A DNA stretch of 64,000 nucleotides from Thamnidium elegans. Lineage: Eukaryota > Mucoromycota > Mucoromycetes > Mucorales > Mucoraceae. The notes below the pieces were generated by a model. It had not been told where the DNA came from and searched no databases. It saw only the letters and a program-made list of their open reading frames with translations. Shown piece by piece: positions 47,000 through 60,600 of the stretch; position 1 is the first letter of the stretch, and every line of letters starts with the position of its first letter. Both the position numbers and the translations under genes were made by a program. Location: NCBI GenBank assembly GCA_025201345.1, contig JAIXMG010000001.1, positions 992,001 through 1,056,000 on the forward strand, given 5' to 3'.

Positions 47000-47884
47000 T
47001 TAAGACAGCCCCTTTGGCGTTAAAGTCAGTTTGAGTGTGCTTCCACGCCGGCCAGTGATTAAATCCTCAAGCTCCTGCATCTTTCTTTGTTTTTCTACAT
47101 CAATAGTCGTGCTCTTTTTAGGGACGTTATATGTCTTTACTTTTCTTAATGGTGTTGATCTACTGGCCTCTACGCATGGTTCTTCAATTGAAGCAATAGT
47201 TGCAGCAGCTGAAGAAGTGCTACAAACTTTACTACTACGACGTCTTTCCCGTAATTTACTACGGAATGATTTGATTTGTATTAATTCACATTTTGGTTGC
47301 TTGACTGTAATAATATCCTGCTGTTGTTGTTTATAAATGACTGTAGATGAACAAGAATGTCTACGTCCTGTATTTGAGGTTGCAGCCATAACATATTCTT
47401 CAGATATTTGTTCTCTGGGATCCGTTGCAACAGTTCTACGATCTGCATTTCTTGTTCGATTATGGTTTCTTTCTTTTATAGGTGACATGTCAGGTACAAG
47501 ATCAAGAGGATGCATAGGCCTCTCATATTCTCTTCTAGCAGGATTAATTTTACGAGGTGCAGGTGAAATAGAATTGGGTACCTTTAATGAAGTATATGGA
47601 CTCTTTTGTTGAGGAATGGGCGGTGGTGGTGAAAGAGGTTGATATAATTCAAAAGGAATTTCTTTCCCATTATCTTTTGAATAAACATGAGAAAAAGCTG
47701 TTCGAGTAGGAGAGACTAAAGAATATATGCTAGTAGAATGTTGAAGGATAGGTGGTGATATTTGAAGATGAGATGCTACTTTTCTATTTAATGTTGAAGG
47801 TGTTTGATTGCTGTATATATCTATTTGTGGGCGAAATATACTTTTCAATTTTAAACTTCTTTTTTGTTCAGGTTGTTCAATCAT
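47000..47884 (-). CDS. Unrecognised basic, disordered protein
   Basis: Single exon of 294 residues from the ATG at 47884 (MIEQPEQKRSLKLK); codons upstream encode only a poly-Phe/Ile tract from the leader. Rich in Ser, Pro, Arg and Lys, with a poly-Pro stretch (LSPPPPIPQQ), a Gln run, and repeated basic-Ser sites (RRRSSK, GRRHSCSS) that look like kinase targets. The C-terminus EKQRKMQELEDLITGRRGST followed by LKLTLTP is reminiscent of a conserved tail I have seen in fungal regulators, without a name. No membrane segment, no enzyme motif. Codon texture and a single clean frame support a real gene. Confidence 0.65.
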   Translation of the reverse strand: MIEQPEQKRSLKLKSIFRPQIDIYSNQTPSTLNRKVASHLQISPPILQHSTSIYSLVSPTRTAFSHVYSKDNGKEIPFELYQPLSPPPPIPQQKSPYTSLKVPNSISPAPRKINPARREYERPMHPLDLVPDMSPIKERNHNRTRNADRRTVATDPREQISEEYVMAATSNTGRRHSCSSTVIYKQQQQDIITVKQPKCELIQIKSFRSKLRERRRSSKVCSTSSAAATIASIEEPCVEASRSTPLRKVKTYNVPKKSTTIDVEKQRKMQELEDLITGRRGSTLKLTLTPKGLS

Positions 47885-49059
47885 AGTAATAATAATAATA
47901 ATAGTAATAAAAAAAAAAAAAAAAAAAGAAAGAGAAAGGAAAGAAATATTGCACACATATATATTGATTTTATGTGTAAGGAACCGGGGTTACCGATATC
48001 CCGATTTGAAAAAGGAGCTATCTAACAGGCTTAAAACGTTTGAATATAACTTTTAATGATTTGTTTTTTGAGGCTGTGTTTGAAAAGTAAAACGTACGCG
48101 CCTGGAACAATCAATTACACGAACTCAGCACCATGTTTTACAGCCGATTTTCAGACTGTTGTACGAGCTGCATGTATTAATGTAACTGTAGTTATCAGCT
48201 CATTTGCTATTCTGTTTAAAATTCCCCCCAAAAAAAAAAAAAAAAAAAAAGTTTATTGTACAATAAAGTATTTCCCAACATTTGCTTGTTTAAACTAACA
48301 AAGACTATCTTGTGACAAATAATCAAGGTTTCCTTGGCCCGAACTATTTCACCCTTATCTCTTTAGTTGTTACAATAATTTGACATTTATATTAATAATA
48401 TTTTTGTCATATAATCTCTGTTTTTTAAGGTTCAAATATGATCATCAACCACATGGAAACACTGACGTAGTTACCTTCATGGCCATATTTCAATGATCGA
48501 TTTTGTAAAACCGTAAATATGTCATACATTACTGTATACCCTACCCTTTTTTTTTTGAGCTAAAGATTCCATACATTTTAAAATAATCGATTTTTACAGC
48601 AGGAAATATACCTTATGAACAAGTATTAATAAACTAACACAAGTTTTTTGTTTGTTCCGTAAATAGTACACAAAATCAACATCATGCTTATCGCGGATAC
48701 TGCAAGAGTTCATTATTATTGTGACATAAAATTAAGTAATCATATTAATTTTTTAAACATACTTTTAATAAGCTTTTATTATTAGTCTTAGTAAAAAAAG
48801 ATTGTTATATCTCCTCGAAGAGGGGGTCTTATAGGAAAACCTGAAGGGTGACGACGCCTCTGAGCGAAGCGAGGTACGCAACTAGTTCATATATTTATCC
48901 CTTTGTTTTCATTTCCTTTGTCATACCTAAGGTAATAAATCATTATTCATCCTGATATTGATAATATATATTTAGGATAATGTAATCATATCTATACGTA
49001 CTTTTAATTACATTACACATTTTAATATTGAACTGCGTAAATGAAAAATAGACACAAGC
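47885..49059. other. Intergenic DNA
   Basis: AT-rich. A short GC-richer part near 48865-48885 has CCTCTGAGCGAAGCGAGG, a small hairpin. Nothing else recognised. Confidence 0.4.
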
Positions 49060-49690
49060 TTTATACAAGTAGTAGAACTTTGCAAAGGTATATGGCTTGA
49101 GACTTCAACCAGCATGTTCTTTTACCTCAGTAAACGAATGATCTTGTTCAATTGCTTTTGTACTTGATACAGCGCAAATCGAGTGAGCTTTAAATTCGGT
49201 AATGTCAATACTTGATTTGTTCATAATTTGTTTAACCCAACCGGACATAGTAGCTGGATGAATAGATTTGGCCATTATTGAGATTTAAGTATAATTAAAA
49301 GACAATGTGTGATCTGGTAGTAATCTTTCCCTTAACTTTGTAATTTCTTGAACAGATAACTTTAGAGTTTTTACTGGACAAAACAAGACTCTTGTGTCGC
49401 TCCTAGTTGATATGACTTAGTTTGAGCTTCTTTAGGTCCCTTAAAGTGCATTATAGCCCCTGTGAGAGTATTTTCTTCTGTATACTGAAAAAGTATATTA
49501 CAATACTGTAATCTGCCTATATCAGACCCTGGTCTAGCCATTACCGATAAACATGGCAATACAATTGTTTTTAATTGTAAAACATATTTGGATATTGCCT
49601 TAGAGTTTTCCCATGTTAGTTAAATATAGTTCACCACCTTGTTTGTATCCCATGTTACTAACTCTTGAGTTCTAGGAGTTCTCACCCTTG
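49060..49690 (-). pseudogene. Tyrosine recombinase (Crypton/DIRS-like) remnant, catalytically dead
   Basis: Minus-strand frames contain VMARPGSDIGRLQYCNI (first Arg box), then FKAHSICAVSSTKAIE, VKEHAG, a TGA, and YTFAKFYYLY with the tyrosine. The order Arg ... His-x-x-Arg ... His-x-x-Trp ... Tyr is that of YR transposons. The second catalytic Arg is Cys (TGC at 49176-49174) and the following Trp is a stop (TGA at 49107-49105); both differ from the expected codon by one transition. Another stop and a frame change occur near 49615. It resembles YR elements of Mucorales by memory. Confidence 0.65.
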
Positions 49691-50480
49691 GATGACGCTT
49701 TGCTGCAAAGAACGCATAAATTGATGGTTGTCGTGCCAAAGTGTTTCATCAGAATACAATACCTCCAAAGACTTGATAGCTTTACAGGTGTATGTTTATT
49801 TGGACTTGACAAATCGCATACATGGGGTCAGAATATTGGCAAGAAAATCTGGTCAATTGTTATAGAAAAAAATGGAATCGAGAACCCTGATAAAAACTTG
49901 GCGGAAAGCTTCCAGAAACTCATTCCTTGGGGGACCGAATACGCTCAAGATGGAAGTTTTATTAATATGGCAACTTCCGCTGGATATGGTAGAGCAATTA
50001 ATTATATTGATTTCGTAATGTATGCCGTACCTACTTTATTGACAGAGGCTCTAGAATTACAATTCGAAAATCTGAAAGCAAAAAGAGCAAAATAAAACGA
50101 AAAGCGTTCAAAGCAGAAAGGGCAAAGAACGAGCTAGTGAATCAAATGATGATAATTATGACGACGATAATAATGATAATATTTTAGACAATGTAATTTC
50201 TTGTTTCGATCAAGCAGCAGAAGCGCTTATTATGTCATTGTATTTGGTTCGTTAAATATCCGAGAAGCCTAATATAAGCTCAGATGATATCGCTGCTATC
50301 GACCATCATACAAATATATGGCACGCGTTCCTCCGAAATTTTGTTGGTTCCAATAGCTTTACAGTTAATCAACACTATATGCTTCTTATAAGTTATTTTA
50401 TATACGACCCCTCAGAGCATATAGTGCTCGTGTTTTGGAAAGAACAATATGATTTAAAGCAGTCACAAACATCGGCGCTT
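49688..50480 (+). pseudogene. Unrecognised coding remnant, probably transposon-derived
   Basis: The open frame 49688-50095 (135 codons) includes SFTGVCLFGLDKSHTWGQNI and LIPWGTEYAQDGSFINMATS. A neighbouring frame continues with SSDDIAAIDHHTNIWHAFLR and SYFIYDPSEHIVLVFW up to a TAA at about 50480, with a stop in between. The two parts may belong to one protein after a frameshift. It sits back to back with the tyrosine recombinase remnant. I do not recognise it. Confidence 0.35.
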
Positions 50481-50555
50481 TAACTCAAACCGCCACTCTT
50501 TTATAAAAGATCGTTTTTCTTTTCTTTTTGTAAAAAAAAAAAAAAGATATCAAGT

Positions 50556-53500
50556 ATGTTAAAATTACCGCAACGTACTTTAACTCGACCCAACAACTTT
50601 CGTAGTTTCTATACACTTGCTCGATGTTATGTAAAGCCCAATGTCAGAACTTACTTACCTGTTACGATGGTAACAGTACTTAAAAGACAACAAGCTGCAG
50701 TCTTTTATGGAAACAAACGATTTTACGCCGGTAAAAAATTAATACACGTATAAAAAAAAATCATTTTATCATATATATTTAAACGTCAAATAGGTCAGGG
50801 TGGTCCAGGTGGTCCAGGACTTCGTATGAGTCCCAATCAAGAACAAGAGCAAAAGAGCCCTCTTGAACAGTTTGTAAAGATAATATTTTATTATTTATTG
50901 CCGCAAAGAGAATATTAAATATGTTTTTGAGTTTATAGGGTATTGACCTTACTGCTATGGCTGAGAAGGGAAAATTAGGTAACACATCGGACTTTTTTTA
51001 ATGTCTTGCATATTTTGAATCAAAATCTTAAATTATTTGAACTTACGTAGACCCTGTAATCGGACGTGATGAAGAGATAAGAAGAACTTTAGAAGGTAAT
51101 ATATATAGTTATACAGTTAAAGAACACTTAAATTATTGTAACTAACGTGTTTTTTTTTATTTAGTGTAAGTTGAAGTAGATGTATATTTATATATGTGAA
51201 ACTGAACCTATTTTATTCAGTTTGGCACGTCGAACCAAAAATAATCCAGTATTGATTGGTGAAGCAGGGTAAATATATATGTATAACACAATGTTTTAAA
51301 GTATAAAATTTAACTCGTGGTTTAAAACTCTAGTGTTGGTAAAACCGCTATTGCAGAAGTAAACCTTAAAAAGAAAAATTCATGCAAAAAGAAACTAATT
51401 TTTTTTTCTGTAGGGACTTGCACAACGAGTGATTGCAAATGAAGTACCCGAATCGATTAAAGGAAAACGCGTAATTGCTTTAGATTTAGGTGCGCTTGTA
51501 GCAGGAGCCAAATACCGTGGTGAATTTGAAGATAGATTAAAAGGTGTATTAAAAGAAGTATCCGAATCCGAAGGAAACATTATTTTATTTGTAGATGAAA
51601 TTCATATGTTACTTGGGTTAGGTAAATCTGAAGGTGCAATGGATGCCGGTAATTTATTAAAGGTAAGCTTTTAGTATTTTTAAATTCTACAAAAAAAAGA
51701 GGAAGATTACTCATCTTAATTTTTTTTTTAAAAAAGCCTGCTTTGGCTAGAGGTCAACTTCGTTGCGTTGGTGCAACTACAATTGATGAGTATCGTAAAT
51801 ACATTATGCAAGACCCAGCTTTAGCTAGACGTTTCCAACAAGTAATGGTAGAAGAACCTTCAGTAACCGATACAATTTCGATTCTTCGTGGTTTAAAAGA
51901 ACGTTATGAAGTTCATCACGGTGTTCGTATTTCAGATGCTGCTATTGTAGCCGCTGCTATTCATTCTCACCGTTACATTACCGACCGTTTTCTTCCCGAC
52001 AAAGCAATTGATCTTGTAGACGAAGCATGTTCTAAACTTCGCTTACAGCAAGAGAGTAAACCCGAGGCACTTGAAAACCTGGACCGTCAAATCATGACCA
52101 CTCAAATCGAACTAGAATCGCTTCGTAAAGAAACTGATGTGATGTCAGTTGAACGTCGTGAAAAATTAAAATCTGAATTAGAGGCTAAACAAAAGGAAAG
52201 TGAAAGACTTTCTGCTATTTGGAGTACAGAACGTCAAAAATTGGATGATATGAAACGTATTAAAGAAGACCTTGAAAAGGCTCGAGTTGAACTAGAATCT
52301 GCGCAAAGAGCAGGTAATTTCCAAAGAGCTTCTGAACTTCGTTACGGTGTTATTCCAAACCTTGAAAAAAAATTACCTCAAGATAATACGGATGAAGATA
52401 ATACTGAATCATTTATTCATGAACGTGTTACAAGTAATGATATTGCACGTGTTGTTTCTCAAATGACAGGTATTCCAGTTAGAAACTTGATGAAGGGTGA
52501 AAGAGAAAAGTTACTTGATATGGAAAATGTATTATCTGAACGTGTTGTAGGACAAACAGAAGCAATTACAGCTGTTGCAGAAGCAGTTAGATTAAGTAGA
52601 GCTGGTCTTCAAAACCCATCTAAACCTATTGCATCTTTTATGTTTTTAGGCCCTACTGGTGTTGGTAAAACTGAACTATGTAAAACAATTGCCAAGTTTT
52701 TATTTGATACAGAGAATGCAATTGTAAGAGTTGATATGTCTGAATATATGGAAAAATTTAGTGTGAGTCGATTAATTGGATCACCTCCTGGTTATGTTGG
52801 ACATGAAGAAGGCGGTGAATTAACTGAAGCAGTAAGACGTAGACCTTATGCAGTAGTCTTATTGGATGAAATGGAAAAAGCACACCGTGATGTATCCAAT
52901 ATTTTATTACAGGTACTTGATGATGGTATCTTGACTGATACAAAAGGAAGAAAGATTGATTTCCGTAACACCATCATTATTATGACATCTAATCTTGGAG
53001 CAGATGCCTTAGTTACAGACGTCAATGCAAATGGTGATGTTAGTCCACGTGCTAGAGAAAGTGTATTCGATGCTGTACGACGTGCATTTGCACCGGAGTT
53101 TATTAATCGTATTGATGATATGGTTATATTTAATCGACTTTCTAGAGAAGCTTTAAGAGATATTGTTGATGTTCGACTTAAGGAAGTAGAAGAAAGGACA
53201 TCTGATCGTCGTATATCAATTGATGTTGATTCTACTGCAAGAAATTGGTTAAGCGAACGTGGTTATGATCCTGCTTATGGTGCACGTCCATTAAACAGAT
53301 TAATTCAAAAAAAGTTACTGAATCCTTTGGCTCGTCTTTTAATTGATGGCGGTGTTCGTACTGGTGAAACTGCAAAAGTCACTGTTGAAACGTTACCTAC
53401 AGGAGAAACTGAATTATGCATTAAACGTAATCATGAGCCTGGTATGGCTCCAACTGAAGAACAAAATTTATTAGATAAGCATATGGCTCCTGTTGGTGAT

Positions 53501-53563
53501 GAAGAAGCTCTTTTAGAAGAGTCTGAAGGTGAGAAGAAGAAGAAAGAGGATGATGAAACGTGA
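50556..53563 (+). CDS. HSP78: HSP78, mitochondrial ClpB-type disaggregase
   Basis: Exons 50556-50730, 50794-50873, 50939-50978, 51051-51095, 51165 (single base), 51221-51268, 51334-51358, 51414-51662, 51737-53563; 829 residues. A presequence-like N-terminus is followed by a Gly-rich linker and directly by NBD1, with no Clp N-domain, as in Hsp78. NBD1: [13 protein letters not shown], Walker A GEAGVGKTAI, Walker [10 protein letters not shown]. Coiled-coil M domain at about 340-460. NBD2: Walker [10 protein letters not shown], Walker [11 protein letters not shown], and [10 protein letters not shown] near the end. It refolds aggregated matrix proteins with mtHsp70. Without the 1-nt exon the frame breaks between exons 4 and 6; everything else is intact. 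The acidic Lys-rich tail is longer than usual. Confidence 0.95.
51165..51165 (+). other. Predicted single-nucleotide exon (T) of HSP78
   Basis: The upstream intron 51096-51164 runs GTAATA ... TTATTTAG with a CTAAC branch-like site at 51141-51145. The downstream intron 51166-51220 runs GTAAGT ... TTTTATTCAG. Exon 4 ends with G (phase 1) and exon 6 starts T-TTG-GCA. A Val codon (GTT) required by the conserved 'RRT-[IL]-x-V-L-x-R-R-T-K-N-N' block forms only as G+T+T, with the middle T supplied from position 51165. Confidence 0.7.
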
Positions 53564-53672
53564 GCTTTTAAATAAAATTCAATGGTTGACAACAAAATTA
53601 TTTTATTCCGACTTTTTTTTTTTTTTTTTTTTACTTTTTACTTTTTACTTTTTTTTATACTGTATTAAGAAC

Positions 53673-54877
<1,205 letters not shown>

Positions 54878-56568
54878 ATACAGCCGTTACGTTATTTACC
54901 AATTAAATAAAAAATTTAGCTTGAAATTCGAACTTAAATTTGCATATTAAAAGATATTACACCTCCAGAGAAAAACTACTTCTACGATGAGAATAGAGTT
55001 AAGGTTATGGACATAGTAGTGTATGAAAAAGAAACCATTTACGATATAAAATAATATAGTGAATCTTCACACATATTTAGATAGAAACCCAATTGAGCAA
55101 TTATGGAGCTTATTCCGGTATGCGAACCCTTATTATCTATATCTTTTCTGAAGAGATGTAGATTTGCACAAGTAAAAAAATATCTCTTCTTACTCATAAA
55201 CTAATTTTTTTTCCTGGGAGGGGGTTTTTTTTTGCTTCACTAAATCCTTAAATTGGTAGTAACCTGCGAATAAAAGCTTTTATTTAAATACTAGTAAAAC
55301 CCTTTTAGAAAAATCGTCCAACTTCTTGATAGGGTTTAAATACATTGATAATTATAAATAGAAATAAACTCAGGTACCATACTTTACGGCAGATCATCCA
55401 TTACTAAAGGCTTTAGTTATCATTTTAGACAATGCATATTGACAAACATTGCATATCTTTAAAAATATCAAACGTTGAAAAATATATTTCTGATCGTGTC
55501 AGTATACAAAATGTATATACGTATTATATATCATACATTATTTGAATGTACTAAAAAGAAAATCAAACTTCTCTTGTAGTAGAAAAACATGCGTTCGGGC
55601 ATATCACATATTCAAATGAGCGGAGTAAAACACGCCAATCTATAAGAGCTTATATGAAAGTACATTTGAGTTTACTACACTGGTAATATAATACTTTTAT
55701 ATTGACTAAATAAACCATTATACATGTATTATAACAATCAATAAAAAAAGTCCAGCCCTTCAAAATAGTTCTTCTTAAAAAAAAAGTTGTAAAGTAACAA
55801 AAAGATATTCTTTTTGATGTAATCGAACGAATTCGTAGTAAAACAACTTTTCTTTTTCTTTACCCAGTTAGGGCCAATAGAATTACAGTTTAACTATTTA
55901 TTTTATTAAGTTTTAACTGCTCGAAAATCTCTTTCATATGATAGTAGGTTGTGTTCAGAAACGGAAATACTGCCCTTACTACCAATAAATTATTTTGTTC
56001 TTGTGCTAACTAAAGCAACCAGTAATTAAAATTGAGTAAAATGAAAAAAGAAGAGTTTCTATGAAATAATACAAGAATACGAGGAAGAAGGGGTGGGTGA
56101 GGTGCTACTACATTCGTTCATAAGCCTTCTACCAGAAGGAAAAGAGAGAAAAAAAGGGGAGAGGGCGAAAAGAACCCATAATTTTATAATTATACGCTTA
56201 CTTTGATTTTCTAAATATATGTTTGCTCCGGTCCATGTCTTTAGAAACAAATTCAGGCATACGGATAAAACGAGAAACGATGAAATTTATGAAACAGATT
56301 ACATATTAAAATAGTTAGATCGAGAAAGAAGATTCCAAATATGCTTTACAAGTAGAGGAAAGTTGTTCCCGCATATTCCTAGTTGGTTTAAAGAGAAAAT
56401 CGCAGTATACATAAAGTTAAGGTGGCATTACGATGAACCAAATAGTTATATAAACTCAGGGGACCGTATTATTTATACACTTTACTTCAGATAACTAAGG
56501 TCTTTTAACTATCATTTCGAAATAAACGAAAAAAAGGAAACGTAAAAAAGAAAACTTTTTTTATTTAT
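54878..56568. other. Gene-free AT-rich DNA with a DDE transposase crumb
   Basis: At 55080-55118 one frame reads DRNPIEQLWSLFR, the third catalytic block of Tc1/mariner transposases, with stops on both sides. Nothing else recognisable. Confidence 0.55.
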
Positions 56569-57095
56569 TTATTTAGTTACTTTGGAACAAACTCTAGTTT
56601 TAGCGAGACACACAGACCCTTTAATACAAGGGATACCATTTCCAGTTCCTGGCCCACAGGCTTCACCAGGATTAGCCGCACGATAACATTTTTTAATCTT
56701 GGGTTCAGAAAGTCTTGTATGACAGAAAAATCCAGGACAACATTTTTCTGTAGCGGAGCATACTTCGGTACGCGTATGGCATAAAGGATTTTTGACGCAG
56801 TTTCCAGCCGTTGTGCACACCTCTCCTGTTAAACACTTGAATCCCTTATTACAGTTGTTGCGGCTACTGTAGGGTGCTATATTATCATTACGACATCCAC
56901 AGATACCATCATCTGGTCTACAAGCGTGCCTCCTTTTCCAGCACAACCACCTTTGAAAGTGGTACATTGCGAGTTGGCGTAACACAAGATCTCTTTACAC
57001 TGATTTTTTACTGGTGTGTATTTTGGATTAAGGCAGTTAATGGCTAAACTAGAACTGATTAGCAAGCAAAATAAGGAGATGGAAGTAAGTTTCAT
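56569..57095 (-). pseudogene. Secreted Cys-rich protein gene with an apparent frameshift
   Basis: A signal peptide (MKLTSISLFCLLISSSLA, start 57095) leads into a Cys-rich region in one frame (NCLNPKY ... FKGGCAGKGG). From about 56930 the Cys-rich reading continues in another frame (GICGCRND ... CCPGFFCH ... VCSKVTK) to the stop at 56569. About 20 Cys occur in the two parts. A spliceable intron at the junction is not visible, so this is a 1-nt frameshift in the GGAAAAGGAGG run, a sequencing error or a true pseudogene. Repeated C-x(4-8)-C spacing suggests disulphide modules, as in many fungal secreted proteins; no named family. If intact, an extracellular or wall role is likely. Confidence 0.6.
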
Positions 57096-57667
57096 GGTAT
57101 TATAATAGTGATTTATTTTTTATGTATATTATATATATATAAATATATAAAAAGAAAATCTTGGAGGTTTATATAGAAAAAAAAAATACAGACAGAAGCG
57201 TTCTTGCATTTATTTATAAATCATCCTTAACTAAAAACGTTTACTAGAGTGAAAAAAATCCTCTTTTTGCACATATTTTTCAAAAGAAGTTCAAAGGGGG
57301 CTTATAAGTCCTTAATGTATATTCGCGCCGGTATAGATTTTATAAAAGTAAATTCAGGGGTCGTTAAGATAATGAGATATTTTCAGTTAGGGGATGTCAG
57401 AGATATCTGCACATCAAAGTATATTTATTGGGCTTTAGTTTAGAAGGAACATTTTGGATATTTCCTTCTAGCGAAGAAACTCTTTGCATCTTTTCGATCG
57501 ATTTATACTCTTTTTTTTTTTTCTTAAAAAATAGGCATAACGTAAATTGAGTAATGAAATATGGTATATATCTTTTTTTTAATTTAGTTCTGTACTATGT
57601 AGGGGATATTTTTCTTTTCTCAAACATTATAAAAGGTATAATATCTATACTAATGAGAGAAAAAGTT
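57096..57667. other. Intergenic DNA
   Basis: AT-rich; a 64-codon ORF (57249-57443) is not convincing. Confidence 0.4.
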
Positions 57668-60600
57668 TCAACCGGTAGGTTTTTGTTGTGTCGTATCATA
57701 CATGCGAATAATTTTGGTTTGATCAGAGTCATTTTGCGAGAAGGCATAACCTCTTGACAACTTTAACCTTTGAATCTTTCTGACTTTATTGACTGCTTGT
57801 CTAAACCTATCCATACGAGGTCTATAATCCGGAAGGTTCATTTTTTGAATTTCTTGAATATAATGATAACTTTTAGTTCTATACATGCGTTTATAACTTA
57901 CAAAAAAAGGTTAGTTGTAGAGTTGGCATACAAAAAAAAAAAAAAAAAAAAAAAAAACTTACTACTTCCAGAGAAAGTCTCTTAAATTACAAGTAAACGG
58001 AACAAGAATTATAAAGAGCCAGTAATTGACATTGCCAAACAATCGAGGCACAATACCAACATATTCCATAAAGATACCCCAAGGCAGTAAAGGGCCTACA
58101 TAAGACACCAATGGCATAAAAATAAACCAAATACCCATGGACCCAGGAATAGCTATAAATGTATATTTCGTCCAAATACTAGAAAAATCATATTAGTTTT
58201 TATGTAAAAAGTTTCTCGTCCATTTAAAAAACTTACTCTGTAATAAGTGCTGCTTTCCATAAAATAGTAGCAAGTGTAGCTGTGAAAATAGTAGTTCCTA
58301 CCCACCATTGACCTCCGGACCACCCATCATCAAACACTCCATCTTGTCGAAATGCTGCCATACCTAAAAAGAAAAGCAACTAGAGGAAAAGAATTATTAA
58401 AGTGATGTAACATACGGTAATAAAGAAAAACCTTACAGCCGAATGACTAACAGCGTTCATGATCCAACCCCAAAATCTCTTTTGGTTAAAGAACTCATTC
58501 TTTTGTCCCAGCATGTACAGTTGAGGGTACTTGTCCAGTAATCGAGCAGAAGCAAATTGATCAAATATACCAATGGCCATAGGAGGAAGAATAGTAAAGA
58601 ACACATTAAAACAAGACATTGTCCAAGACTCATAAAGTGTTTGACCAGAGAACCCATTAAAAATAGCATACTATATATATATATATATATATATAAAAGA
58701 GTTCAATTATAAACGAATATACAAAAAGACCTTTCTTACCCAAAACTGAGTTAGATATAAAGCAACATTTTTATAAAAGTAATAAAAAATCATTTTACTA
58801 AGCCTTTGGTAAGCCCAAGAACCATGAACCAGCAACAACTTTTTCAAGAACCTAAATTGCGATATAGAAAAATCTGCACTTCGAGCAGCCTGTAATCCTT
58901 CCACGCCACTAATACCAATACCAACATGAGCTGCTTGAATCATTGATACGTCGTTGGCGCCATCACCAATAGCCAAAAGAATTGATTTTGAAAACTTTTT
59001 TACCATTTTAACCACCAGAGCCTTTTGAAGAGGAGACACACGACAACATATTACTGCTTTACACCGTGTAGCTACATCATAAAATAACCTTTCCATTTCT
59101 TTTTCGAGTGCAAAAGTTAGACACTTGCCTTCAATAATCAACGCATTGGACTAGATATGTATATGAAAATTTAGATCCATTACTTTTAACCAAAAGGTTA
59201 TTCACTTACAAAGGGTGTCTCTGAATGTTTCTGTACATCTTGCTCTAATTCAGACAACTTTTGAGCTAGAAAAGTTTCTGTAGAGACCCTATCATCCTTA
59301 TTACAAATAAACAAATCCATATCTTCAGTTAATAATTTACAGCTGTACCCAATGTTAATTGCAGTCTCTTGTCGATCACCTGTTAAGACCCAAACTTTAA
59401 TGTTTGCTTGCTGCAAGGTATGAATTGTATCGGGTACGCCGTCTTGTAATTTATCTTCAATCGCAGTAGCACCTAATAAGATCATATCTTTTTCAATCAT
59501 TTCGGCTGCTTTATCAAGCTCTTCTGAACGGTTGGCTAATGTAGTTGAGGCGGCTTCGTAAACAGTTGACCAGCTTTGGTACTCTTGTACGGGGATTTCT
59601 CGCATTGCATAGCATAAAGTACGAAGCCCTTCTGAAGCAAATTCCTAAAAAAAAAAAAGAAAAAAAAAAGAAAAAAAAAAGCCCTTATCAGTTAGTTTTT
59701 TTTTTCCTTCTCTTTTATAGTTATGTAAAAAGTAAAATAAAAACCTCTAAATGGTGTAAAGTTGCCTCTTCGAACAAATCGTTAGAAGCCAATCTTTCCA
59801 AAATAACCGAATCTGCTCCTTTACAGTACAACTTGATTTTTCCTTCGGGATCTTTCAATACAAGTGACATACGTTTTCTAGTTGAATTAAATTCACACAC
59901 GTTCAATATTTCAAACTGTACGTCTTGATCTTTGACCTTGCAATTAATAGAGTGAGGTCTTCTTGCATAAAACTGGTACCCGAATATATCACTTGCGCCC
60001 TGTACTAAAGCAGCTTCATCAGGAGAAGAGGCTTGATATATAATTTCTTCTGAATCTTTTACTTGTTCAGGAATTACAGTATGACAGGTCATAAGAGAAG
60101 TCATAAATTCTTGAATGATATTTGCGTGCTTAGAATGATCCATATGTTGCTCTAGTTGTTTAAATGAATATTGACCTTCCGAATCATTGTCTGAGTTTGG
60201 TCTTCGCTCGGGATCTGCAGTAGTAGCATAAGATAGTCCAGCAATTGAGCATTCTTTGAATTCCATTTCGTTACATGTGAGTGTACCTGTTTTATCTGAA
60301 AACACGTACTCGACTTGTCCTAATTCTTCAATTAAACTACTGCTGCGAGCAACGGCAGGTGTATCTGTTTTAGCGTAATAAATATCCAGATCGTTATCAA
60401 TCATGACGGATTGAACAAACTTAACAATTTCCATTGTGACCATTAAACTAATATTGATTAAGTATATAAACATTATAAGGGTAATTGAAAAACTGTATCT
60501 TACCTAATAGGAATAAAGCTATTGAATAAAATCATAAATGTTAGAATACATAGTCCAAATTCTTTTGCCCTTTCTTTCTCTTGTATTTGTAGATAACTCC

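Noticed and set aside
47031..47612. Two long plus-strand ORFs (101 and 91 codons)
   Set aside because: They are antisense shadows of the 294-residue minus-strand gene at 47000-47884.
58380..58436. Read-through of the DRS2 exon ending at 58437
   Set aside because: Read-through gives a hydrophobic tail and then a stop, while GTAAGG ... CTCTAG gives an in-phase intron and a normal flippase sequence.
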